From Chloroflexota bacterium (GTDB lineage Bacteria > Chloroflexota > Dehalococcoidia > JACQGW01), in NCBI GenBank assembly GCA_016199325.1, contig JACQGW010000326.1, forward strand, positions 1 through 25,574: a stretch of DNA of 25,574 bases. The letters run 5' to 3'. Numbering within the stretch: the stretch's first letter is position 1; every line of letters begins with the position of its first letter. A model generated the notes under the pieces. The model saw only the letters and a program-made list of their open reading frames with translations. It ran no database searches and was not told where the DNA came from. Position numbers and translations under genes: made by a program. Shown here in pieces: positions 15,047-22,128 of this stretch.

Positions 15047-15951
15047 GCGCCCAGACGGCGACGTCCGAGCGTGCGGCAGAGGCCACACCACCGATCCCGC
15101 GGCGGCCGGTACTGGCTCCGTACCTCTTGATGGCGCCGGCGGGCCTGGTGCTCGGCGTTCTGTTCGTCGCTACCCTCGTCATCTTTCGGATGAGCTTCGA
15201 CCTCTGGTCGCCGGCGACCGGCCACCAGCCGGGGTTCACGCTGGAGAACTACGGGCTGCTGTTCTCCGAGCTCTACCGCGATTCGCTCATCCTCACGCTC
15301 CGACTGGCGCTGGAGGCGACGGTCATCACGCTGGCGCTTGGCTACCCCGTTGCCCTCTACCTGGTCCGAACGCCGAACGCGACGATCGCCAAGCTCATCG
15401 TCTTCGCGCTGTTGCTGCCGCTCCTGATGAACCTGTTCCTTCAGGCCTATGGCTGGATGATCATGCTGACGCCGGCCGGATTGTTGAACCGCACGCTGCT
15501 CGGCCTGGGGATCGTCGACCGCCCGGTCATGCTCCTGTTCAACGAAACGGGCGTCCTGCTGGGGCTTGTCCAGGGCGGTCTGCCGCTGGCCGCGCTGCCC
15601 ATTGCCAGCGCGCTGCGGAATATCCCGCGGTCCGTCGAGGATGCCTCGGCCACGCTCGGCGCCAACCGGCTGCAGACCCTCGTCCACGTCGTGTTTCCGC
15701 TGAGCCTCCCCGGCGTCGTCGCCGCGTCGCTGCTGCTCTTCGCCTGGAACGCGAGCGCCTTCGTCGTGCCGCTCCTGCTTGGCGGCCGAAAGGTGATCAT
15801 GCTGGCGCTCCTGGTCAAAGACCTGATGGGAGCGCTCCTCCAATGGCCACTGGGCTCGGCCATGGCGATGATGCTCGTCGCCGCCACGCTCGGCATCCTC
15901 GTCGTCTATCAGCGCATCAGCACGCGATACCTGGAAATGTCAAGGCGGTGA
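15043..15951 (+). CDS. ABC transporter permease, PotB-like
   Basis: First membrane subunit, 302 residues. A cytoplasmic N-terminus of about 30 residues is followed by a helix (LMAPAGLVLGVLFVATLVIFRMSF). A periplasmic loop with FTLENYGLLFSE is characteristic of the spermidine/putrescine and ferric-type permeases. Then come more helices and the EAA loop (SVEDASATLGANRLQTLVHVVFPLSLPGVVAA). The start at 15043 overlaps the ATPase gene by 4 bp; a longer reading from 14992 lies wholly inside that gene and is rejected. Confidence 0.94.
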   Translation: MSAQTATSERAAEATPPIPRRPVLAPYLLMAPAGLVLGVLFVATLVIFRMSFDLWSPATGHQPGFTLENYGLLFSELYRDSLILTLRLALEATVITLALGYPVALYLVRTPNATIAKLIVFALLLPLLMNLFLQAYGWMIMLTPAGLLNRTLLGLGIVDRPVMLLFNETGVLLGLVQGGLPLAALPIASALRNIPRSVEDASATLGANRLQTLVHVVFPLSLPGVVAASLLLFAWNASAFVVPLLLGGRKVIMLALLVKDLMGALLQWPLGSAMAMMLVAATLGILVVYQRISTRYLEMSRR

Positions 15952-15958
15952 GGCAGCG

Positions 15959-16795
15959 ATGATCCAGATTCGATCGGCTCGGCGCGACCTGGAAGGCCTG
16001 ATCCTCGGCGGGTTCACGCTCGTCGTGCTCGTCCTGGCGCTCTTGCCGATCGTCCTCGTCGTCGTGACCTCGTTCAGCGCGTCGGAGACGCTGGCATTTC
16101 CGCCGCCGGGGCTCTCGCTCCGCTGGTATGAGCGCACGCTGAACGAGCTGATCGATCCCAGCCTGAGCATCGGCGGTGCCCTTGGCGACGCGCTCGTGAC
16201 CAGCATCCTGATCGCCCTCGCAACGGCCGCCGTCGGGCTCATGATCGCCGTCCCCATGAGCTACGCGCTGGTGCGGTATCGGTTCCGCGGGAGGCTTTTC
16301 TTCGAGCAACTGCTTGCTCTCCCGCTCGTGTTCCCCGTGATCGTGATCGGTATCGGCCTGCTGGTCCTCGCGAGTCAGATCCACTTCAACTGGATCCCCG
16401 GGCGGCTCATCATCGCCCACGTGATCTTGACGTTCCCGTTCCTGGTGCGAAACTGCATGGCTTCGCTCCATGGCGTCAGCGAAACGTTAGAAGAGGCCGC
16501 CATGACGCTCGGCGCCAGCCGGATACGCGCGGTCTGGGAGGTCATTCTCCCGCTCGTGCGGCCGGGCATGACCGCGGGTCTGTTGCTCGTCTTTATTCTG
16601 TCGTTCAACGAGTTTACGGCCTCGTTCTTTCTGTACACTGCCAGCGTCCAGCCGTTTTCGATGTGGCTCTTCCAGCGGGCCCACACCGTCATCGACCCCA
16701 GCATTACGTCGATCTCCACCTTCGTGATCGCGCTGAACATCGCGCTCCTCCTGGTGCTCGATCGCCTCGTCGGGTCCGACCGGGTGGCGCTGTGA
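15959..16795 (+). CDS. ABC transporter permease, PotC-like
   Basis: Second membrane subunit, 278 residues. About six hydrophobic segments start with LILGGFTLVVLVLALLPIVLVVVTSF. The family loop SLRWYERTLNE follows helix one, and the EAA loop is TLEEAAMTLGASRIRAVWEVILPLVRPGMTAG. It begins 7 bp after the PotB-like stop. With the ATPase and the binding protein at 16871 it completes an importer in the order A-B-C-D. Confidence 0.94.
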   Translation: MIQIRSARRDLEGLILGGFTLVVLVLALLPIVLVVVTSFSASETLAFPPPGLSLRWYERTLNELIDPSLSIGGALGDALVTSILIALATAAVGLMIAVPMSYALVRYRFRGRLFFEQLLALPLVFPVIVIGIGLLVLASQIHFNWIPGRLIIAHVILTFPFLVRNCMASLHGVSETLEEAAMTLGASRIRAVWEVILPLVRPGMTAGLLLVFILSFNEFTASFFLYTASVQPFSMWLFQRAHTVIDPSITSISTFVIALNIALLLVLDRLVGSDRVAL

Positions 16796-16806
16796 GGCGG
16801 CGTTTG

Positions 16807-16828
16807 GCCGTCAGCACGTGACAACGGC
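16807..16828 (+). promoter_or_regulatory. Small stem-loop between permease and binding protein genes
   Basis: GCCGTCA ... TGAC-AACGGC can fold into a short bulged hairpin in the 75-bp gap. Such structures between membrane and binding-protein genes often help give the binding protein a higher message level, but this one is short and lacks a U-tract. No convincing promoter is seen in the gap. Confidence 0.25.
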
Positions 16829-16870
16829 GGCTCTGGTGATACTGGCTCAAGAAGAAGAAAGGAGTAGGGA

Positions 16871-18034
16871 ATGGCTACACAAGCAAATCAGTCGACAGGA
16901 CATTGGAAAGGACACCTGACACGTCGAGACCTCTTGCGAACGGCGATCGTGGGCGCAGGCGGCTGGCTGCTGGCGAGCTGTGCGCAGCCGGCAGCCCAGC
17001 CGGCGCAGCAGCCGCCCGGACAGGCGACGGGTGCGAAGCAGTTCCAGGGGAAGGAGCTCCACGTGCTTACCTGGAGCGACTCCACCGGCCAATCGGCGGT
17101 CAAGAACATCGTCAAGCCGTTCGAGCAGAAGACCGGCGCCAAGGTCGTACCGGACCTGGTTGGCGCCACGTCCGAGATGGTGGCGAAGGTCAAGGCATCC
17201 AAAGGCAACCAGTGGGCCGACGTCGTCATTCTGTCGGGGGTCGGCGGCCCCGAGCTGCAGCGCGAGGGGTTGCTGGACCAGCCCGATCCGGCGAAGATTC
17301 CGAATCTGGTGAAAGTCGCTCCCCAGTTCCAGTTTCAGGCGAAGGGCTTTGCGGTTGGCTACAACCTCTGGCCCACCGGCATGATCTACAACAATAAAGC
17401 GATGAGCGAGCCGCCGTCGACCTGGGAGGCGCTGTGGGACGAGAAGTTCAAGGGCAAGCTCTTCACCGCGCCGCCCACCTGGATCGACGCGCTCGACACC
17501 GTCATCATGGCCGCCATGCTGTCGGGTGGCGACCAGTACAATCCTGAGCCGGGCTTCAAGAAGCTGGAGCAGCTGAAGGGGCGTATCCTGCTCCTGGGCG
17601 AGAACGCCGCGCAGGTCGCCGAGCTCATGCGCACCGGCGAGCTCTTGATCGGCGGCGGCTACGGACCGCAGGGGCTGTCCGATTTCCTGGTCAAGAAGGA
17701 CTACCCGATTGGGGTTGCCCTCGGGTCGCTGAAGGAGGGGTTCTTCGCGGATTGTCAGATCATGGTTATCCCGAAGGGGCACCCCGGCGACTCGACCGTG
17801 GCGCACGCCTTCATGAGCGAGGCGCTCAGCACCGAGGCGCAGACGGCGATGGCCAAGGAAGTGTTCTATACGCCGATCAACAAGGAGGTCGTCCTTCCCG
17901 AGGACCTGAAGAAGAACGACCTCATCGTCACCGCCGACAAGCTCGACAAGGTGATCTCGCCGAACCTAGAGCACCTGGCCGGCGTGCGCGCCAGTTGGTC
18001 CAAGCGGCTGACTGAGATCTACGGCAAGGGCTGA
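16871..18034 (+). CDS. ABC transporter extracellular binding lipoprotein, PotD/AfuA type
   Basis: Solute-binding protein of 387 residues for the importer just upstream. It has a Tat motif (LTRRDLLR, residues 16-23) and a lipobox ending LASC (Cys37), then a short Gln/Pro/Ala linker. The mature domain begins KELHVLTWSDSTGQSAVKNIVKPFEQKTGAKVV and contains FAVGYNLWPTGMIYNNKAMSEPPSTWEALWDEKFKGKL, the layout of the polyamine, ferric-ion and phosphonate cluster of type 2 binding proteins. It lacks the Tyr pair usual for ferric binding in an obvious place, so a small cationic organic solute is the better guess. A good AAAGGAG ribosome site is present. Confidence 0.92.
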   Translation: MATQANQSTGHWKGHLTRRDLLRTAIVGAGGWLLASCAQPAAQPAQQPPGQATGAKQFQGKELHVLTWSDSTGQSAVKNIVKPFEQKTGAKVVPDLVGATSEMVAKVKASKGNQWADVVILSGVGGPELQREGLLDQPDPAKIPNLVKVAPQFQFQAKGFAVGYNLWPTGMIYNNKAMSEPPSTWEALWDEKFKGKLFTAPPTWIDALDTVIMAAMLSGGDQYNPEPGFKKLEQLKGRILLLGENAAQVAELMRTGELLIGGGYGPQGLSDFLVKKDYPIGVALGSLKEGFFADCQIMVIPKGHPGDSTVAHAFMSEALSTEAQTAMAKEVFYTPINKEVVLPEDLKKNDLIVTADKLDKVISPNLEHLAGVRASWSKRLTEIYGKG

Positions 18035-18063
18035 GCGACCAGGCCACACGGCGGGAGTACTGC

Positions 18064-18196
18064 GCGTCAAGCGTCACTTGCCCCGTCAAGCGTCATGCGT
18101 CACTCGTCATGAACGGTAGCGCATGACGTATGACGGGACGAGTGACATATGACGTACGACGGCGCTATCCGCCGACATCACTGTGGTGTGCCACTA
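18064..18196 (+). repeat. Heptamer array and palindromic 20-mer (right copy)
   Basis: A long run of GCGTCAN/TGACGTA heptamers (18064-18160) contains an inverted pair, CGTCATGCGTCACTCGTC (18091-18108) against GACGAGTGACATATGACG (18137-18154), matching at 16 of 18 positions. It is followed by GTACGACGGCGCT and then ATCACTGTGGTGTGCCACTA (18177-18196), the inverted copy of the 11013-11032 site with one mismatch. Between heptamers and 20-mer both copies share a CGACGG(G)CGCT stretch, so the shared unit is longer than the 20-mer. It lies 51 bp before the first M24 gene. Confidence 0.8.
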
Positions 18197-18247
18197 CCGT
18201 TCCCGGCGGCGAGACTGCCGGATGATTGAGCCCAGGAGGGAATTGTC

Positions 18248-19393
18248 GTGTCCACACGCCCGTTCACCGACGCCGAGTACGCGCGCCGCCTTGCTCGCAC
18301 CCGCCGGATCATGGCCGAGCGCGGCATCGACGTGCTGCTCCTCTACGCGCCCGAAAGCATGAACTACCTGACCGGCTACGACTCCTTCGGTTACTTCGCC
18401 TACCAGTGTCTCGTCGTCCCCGTCGAGGGCGAGCTGACCATCCAGGTCCGCAAGCCCGACATCCCCCTGGCCCAGGACACCTCGAACGTGCGCGACATCC
18501 GCGTCTGGCTGGACTCGCAGAAGCAGAACCCTCCGCTGGAGACGCGGTGGCTCCTGGAGGAGCGCGGGCTGCTGGGCACGCGCATCGCCTTCGAGAAGGC
18601 CCGCTATGCGCTGGGGCCGGACCTCTACGACGGCGTCCGACAGACGTTTGCCGACCAGGTCCTCCTGGATGGGACCGACGTCGTCTTCGGCCAGCGGCTG
18701 GTCAAGTCCGAGGAGGAGCGCGCCTACATGCGGCGGGCCGGCGAGCTGGCCGACCTGGCCATTGTGGCGGCCGCTCGGATGCTGCGGGTGGGGATGACGG
18801 AGTTCGAGGTGGCGGCCGAGCTGGAGCGGGTGCTGAAGGTCAACGGGAGCGAGTACCCGGCGATGCCCATCATCTGCACGCGCAATCCCCGGTTCCTGGG
18901 GCGCGGGATGCCGTCTGAGGACCGGATTCAGCCGGACGACACATTCCACATCGAGCTTGGCGGCTGCGCCCGGCACTATCACACCGTCATCATGCGGTCG
19001 ATCTTCATGAGCGAGCCATCGCGCCGACTTCGGGAGATCCAGAGGGTGGTGACCGAAGCGGCCCGGGCGGCGACGGAGGCGGTGCGGCCGGGGATTTCCA
19101 TTGGGGACGTGGACCGCGCGCGGCTCAAGGTCTTTGGCGCGGCCGGCCACAAATGGCTGCCCCGCTGCGGCTATGGCGTCGGGTTGTCCTATCCGCCGAG
19201 CTGGCTGGAAGGGCTCGACGTCCAGGAGGACAATCCGCTCATCCTCCAACCGGGGATGACCTTTACGCTGCAGCCGGTGCTGAACCTGATCGAGGAACGG
19301 GTGTCCTACTCGGTGGGCGAAACCGTCACGGTGACGGAGACAGGCTGCGAGGTCCTGACCAGGTGCCCGTGGGAGATGTACGCCGGACAATAG
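18248..19393 (+). CDS. M24-fold hydrolase without metal ligands (creatinase / ectoine-hydrolase-like), copy 1
   Basis: Protein of 381 residues with the two-domain pita-bread layout: a creatinase N-terminal domain (FTDAEYARRLARTRRIMAERGIDVLLL, then NYLTGYDSFGYF) and a C-terminal catalytic domain. Aligned by eye to prolidase/aminopeptidase P, all five metal ligands are replaced: Asp to Glu236, Asp to Val247, His to Tyr309, Glu to Gln342, Glu to Gly357. So it should not be a metallopeptidase. The stretch GYGVGLSYPPSW resembles, as I recall that family, ectoine hydrolase DoeA/EutD, a metal-free M24 enzyme that opens a cyclic amidine; creatinase is also metal-free. I infer a C-N hydrolase acting on an amidine, guanidino or amide compound. 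GTG start with AGGAGGG before it. It is followed after 16 bp by an N-acyl-D-amino-acid deacylase. Confidence 0.85.
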   Translation: MSTRPFTDAEYARRLARTRRIMAERGIDVLLLYAPESMNYLTGYDSFGYFAYQCLVVPVEGELTIQVRKPDIPLAQDTSNVRDIRVWLDSQKQNPPLETRWLLEERGLLGTRIAFEKARYALGPDLYDGVRQTFADQVLLDGTDVVFGQRLVKSEEERAYMRRAGELADLAIVAAARMLRVGMTEFEVAAELERVLKVNGSEYPAMPIICTRNPRFLGRGMPSEDRIQPDDTFHIELGGCARHYHTVIMRSIFMSEPSRRLREIQRVVTEAARAATEAVRPGISIGDVDRARLKVFGAAGHKWLPRCGYGVGLSYPPSWLEGLDVQEDNPLILQPGMTFTLQPVLNLIEERVSYSVGETVTVTETGCEVLTRCPWEMYAGQ

Positions 19394-19409
19394 CAGATTG
19401 GGAGCAACG

Positions 19410-21002
19410 ATGCTCGACATCCTCATTCGCGGTGGACAGATCGTCGACGGCACCGGACGCCCGCGGTTTCGGGCCGACGTGGCGATCCGGGGCGACACGA
19501 TCGTCGAGGTGGGCTCGCTGCCTTCCGCGGCAGCGCGGCTCGTCGTCGACGCCGATGGGAAGATCGTCTGCCCGGGCTTCGTCGACGCCCACACCCACAG
19601 CGACCTGTCGATCTTCGGCAATCCGCTCGCCGTGAGCACCATCCGCCAGGGCGTGACGACCGAGGTGGTCGGGAACTGCGGGATGTCTCTGGCGCCGACG
19701 ACGGCGCTCAGCAGCACTGCGACGGCGTCCACGCTGGCCAGGTACGCTCCGGACGTCCCGGTCACCTGGACGACGTTCGGCTCCTACCTGGACGCGCTGG
19801 AAGCCCTCGGCACGTCGATCAACCTCGTGCCGCTCGTCGGCCACAACCAGATCCGCCTGGGCGTCGTCGGGTCGGTTGAGCGGCCGGCGACGACCGACGA
19901 GGTCGCCGCGATGCGCGCACACGTACGGGAGGCCATGGCGGCCGGCGCCTTCGGCCTGTCGACGGGGCTGGAATACCCGCCGGCCCGCAACGTCCCGACC
20001 GACGAGCTGGTGGCGCTCTGCGCCGTCGTCGCCGAACACGGCGGCGTTCACGCCAGCCACATCCGGAACCGCGACCGCTTCCTCGTGGAGTCGATGGCCG
20101 AGGTTCTGGCCGTGAGCGAGCAGACCGGCGTTAGCCTTCAGGTCTCCCATCTGGACGCCAAGCCGGGTGTGTCCGAAGGCGCCTGGCACGAAGCGGTCGC
20201 CATGCTGGAATCGGCCCAGCGGCAAGGGGTCGACGTCCACGCCGACATGGCCAACTACGAGACCTTCAACGGCCAGATGGCGGCCATCCTGCCGCCCTGG
20301 CTGACGGCAGAGGGCACCGACCGGGCAATTGCGTATCTGCGTGACCGGCAGGTCCGCGAGCGGCTGCGAACGGAGTGCGACCGGTACTGGCTGCTGATGG
20401 CGCGGGGACAGTTCGATCGGATCCGGCTGGCCCAGTGCCACAACAGCCGGCAACACGTGGGGATGACCATCGCCGAGATCGCCGGCGCGAAGCGCTGCGA
20501 TCCGTGGGATGCCTACTTCGACGTTCTGGCCGACGAGGGACCCGACTTCGGCCAGGTCTCGGTGCTGGCGGATCTCTTCACTCACGAGCACCTTCAGGAC
20601 CAGATGCGGCACCCGGCCTTCATCCTCGCCTCCGACGGCATCTCGACAGCAACGACCGCCCCGGGCGGCGAGCTCGAGCTCATGCCGATTCCGTACGCCG
20701 CCATGACCCGATACCTGACGACTTTCTGCCGTGCCGAGCGCCTTCTCTCCCTGGAAGAGACGATCCGAAAGATGACCTCCTACCCGGCGAAGCGATTCGG
20801 GATTGGAGATCGCGGCGTCCTGGCGGCTGGGAAGAAGGCGGACGTCGTCGTCTTCGACGAGGCGGGCCTGACCGAAGTCGCAACCTACGCCGCACCCCGC
20901 CAGTACGCCCGAGGCTACGAGGCTGTCCTCGTCAACGGGCGGCCAACGGTGCTCAAGGATACCCACACAGAGGAGCGAGCAGGCAGAGTGCTGCGGAAGT
21001 AG
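19410..21002 (+). CDS. N-acyl-D-amino-acid deacylase (amidohydrolase superfamily), second copy
   Basis: Enzyme of 530 residues predicted to hydrolyse an N-acyl-D-amino acid. Motifs: ILIRGGQIVDGTGRPRFRADV, metal-binding PGFVDAHTHSD (His61, His63), family Cys in VGNCGMSLAP (Cys90), HASHIRNRDRF and VSHLDAKPG with the further His ligands, ILASDGIST with the catalytic Asp, and GVLAAGKKADVVVFDE near the end. It is diverged from the copy at 9310 (mainly motif-level similarity), so not a recent duplication; substrates probably differ. The ATG at 19410 is chosen over an in-frame TTG at 19398 because GGGAG sits just before it. It lies 16 bp after the M24 hydrolase, so the two are co-transcribed and may act in sequence. 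Confidence 0.88.
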   Translation: MLDILIRGGQIVDGTGRPRFRADVAIRGDTIVEVGSLPSAAARLVVDADGKIVCPGFVDAHTHSDLSIFGNPLAVSTIRQGVTTEVVGNCGMSLAPTTALSSTATASTLARYAPDVPVTWTTFGSYLDALEALGTSINLVPLVGHNQIRLGVVGSVERPATTDEVAAMRAHVREAMAAGAFGLSTGLEYPPARNVPTDELVALCAVVAEHGGVHASHIRNRDRFLVESMAEVLAVSEQTGVSLQVSHLDAKPGVSEGAWHEAVAMLESAQRQGVDVHADMANYETFNGQMAAILPPWLTAEGTDRAIAYLRDRQVRERLRTECDRYWLLMARGQFDRIRLAQCHNSRQHVGMTIAEIAGAKRCDPWDAYFDVLADEGPDFGQVSVLADLFTHEHLQDQMRHPAFILASDGISTATTAPGGELELMPIPYAAMTRYLTTFCRAERLLSLEETIRKMTSYPAKRFGIGDRGVLAAGKKADVVVFDEAGLTEVATYAAPRQYARGYEAVLVNGRPTVLKDTHTEERAGRVLRK

Positions 21003-21090
21003 CAGAGCTCCAGCAACACCACTACAATAGCGCGGTGCAGAGAGAACGAACCGCCAAGATCGCCAACAATGAGAACGGGGGGATCTGCAG

Positions 21091-21981
21091 ATGACGACCG
21101 TTGAGGGCCAGGTTTGCCTGATTACCGGTTGTAGCAGCGGCTTCGGCTACCTGACGGCGCTGGCCCTTGCCTATCGTGGCGCCGCGGTCGTCGCGACGAT
21201 GCGCGACCCGGTTGGCCGGAATGCCGAGCCGGCCACCGAGCTCCGCCGCGCCGCCCAGCAGGAAGGGCGGAGGCTGGAGGTTGCCGAGCTCGACGTGACC
21301 GACGATGCATCGGTTGAGCGGACCGTCGGCGATACGATCGTTCGCTACGGGCACATCGACGTGCTCGTCAACAACGCCGGCTACGGGCTGATCGGGCCCG
21401 TCGAGGCCGTCGCCGTCGGCGAGCTGTGCGCGCTCTTCGACGTGAACGTGTTTGGCGCCCTGCGGACCAGCCGCGCGGTGCTGCCGTCGATGCGGGCGCG
21501 CCGCTGCGGCCTGCTGGTACACGTCTCCAGCAACATGGGGCGCCAGGTCTACCCGACCAACGGCGCCTATGCCGCAAGCAAGTGGGCGCTGGAGGCCCTG
21601 GGCGAGACCCTCCGCTACGAGCTCGCGCCCTTCGAGGTCGATTCGGTCCTGGTCGAGCCCGGCGGATTCGCCACACGGTTCAGCCCCTCGATCCGCGTGC
21701 CGGCCGACCACAGCCGATGCGCGCCCTATGCGGCGATGGCCGCGCCGTTCATGGATCGGCTTCACCGGCTCGAGCGATTCAGCAGCAAGCCCGGCGACCC
21801 CCGGCTCGTCGCCGATGCGATCGTCACGCTCGTCGAGACGCCACGGGGCAAACGGCCGGCGCGCGTCCTCGTCGGCGACGTCACGCCAGGCATCCACGAG
21901 GCCAACGTGGCGCACGCGGAGATGCAGGAACGCTTTCTCCGATCCCTCCGCCTGGAAGACGCCCTCGGCAACGGGAGCTGA
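21091..21981 (+). CDS. Short-chain dehydrogenase/reductase (SDR) family oxidoreductase
   Basis: NAD(P)-dependent oxidoreductase of 296 residues. The Rossmann glycine motif TGCSSGFG lies at residues 12-19, NNAG at about 94-97, the catalytic Ser in VHVSSNMG (about 147) and the Tyr-x-x-x-Lys pair in YAASK (Tyr160, Lys164), followed by VEPGGFATRF. This is a classical SDR with an intact active site. The residue after the second strand is Arg (MRDP), which favours NADP(H). The substrate is unknown; in this operon it might oxidise or reduce a hydroxyl or keto product of the hydrolase and deacylase steps. It is preceded by an 88-bp gap holding a GAACCGCCAAGA repeat. Confidence 0.92.
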   Translation: MTTVEGQVCLITGCSSGFGYLTALALAYRGAAVVATMRDPVGRNAEPATELRRAAQQEGRRLEVAELDVTDDASVERTVGDTIVRYGHIDVLVNNAGYGLIGPVEAVAVGELCALFDVNVFGALRTSRAVLPSMRARRCGLLVHVSSNMGRQVYPTNGAYAASKWALEALGETLRYELAPFEVDSVLVEPGGFATRFSPSIRVPADHSRCAPYAAMAAPFMDRLHRLERFSSKPGDPRLVADAIVTLVETPRGKRPARVLVGDVTPGIHEANVAHAEMQERFLRSLRLEDALGNGS

Positions 21982-21994
21982 CGGATTTCTTGCA

Positions 21995-22069
21995 CGTAGC
22001 GCGGGGGCTTGTCCCCCGCTTCCTGTCGGCCGGCGTGGGAACGGGCGGGGTACATGCCCCCGCGCTACG
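21995..22069. repeat. 75-bp nested palindromic element
   Basis: The terminal arms CGTAGCGCGGGGGC (21995-22008) and GCCCCCGCGCTACG (22056-22069) are perfect inverted repeats. Inside, GCGGGGG-CTTGT-CCCCCGC (22001-22019) and GGGG-TACATG-type CCCC (near 22047-22060) form two smaller hairpins. The unit therefore folds either as one long stem or as two hairpins. It lies between the SDR and second M24 genes with no open frame of its own, and looks like a BIME/MITE-like dispersed element. Confidence 0.85.
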
Positions 22070-22128
22070 GAATTGCGCAGGGCGCTCGCGCCTCTGTGCA
22101 GCGGTCAATAGATCACCAGGAGGTATCG

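Noticed and set aside
18064..18160. CRISPR-like array
   Set aside because: Units are 7 bp with no unique spacers of constant length and no cas genes nearby; these are heptamer tandem repeats with inverted partners.
11013..18196. Composite transposon
   Set aside because: Inverted end-like sequences exist, but no transposase, integrase or resolvase gene lies within or beside the segment; kept only as a hypothesis in the findings.
18248..19393. Xaa-Pro aminopeptidase or prolidase
   Set aside because: The M24 fold is clear, but none of the five metal ligands is retained, so a metallopeptidase label would mislead.
22009..22128. N-terminal extension of the second M24 protein
   Set aside because: The frame runs through the palindromic repeat element, has no similarity to the first copy, and a strong ribosome site precedes the ATG at 22129.
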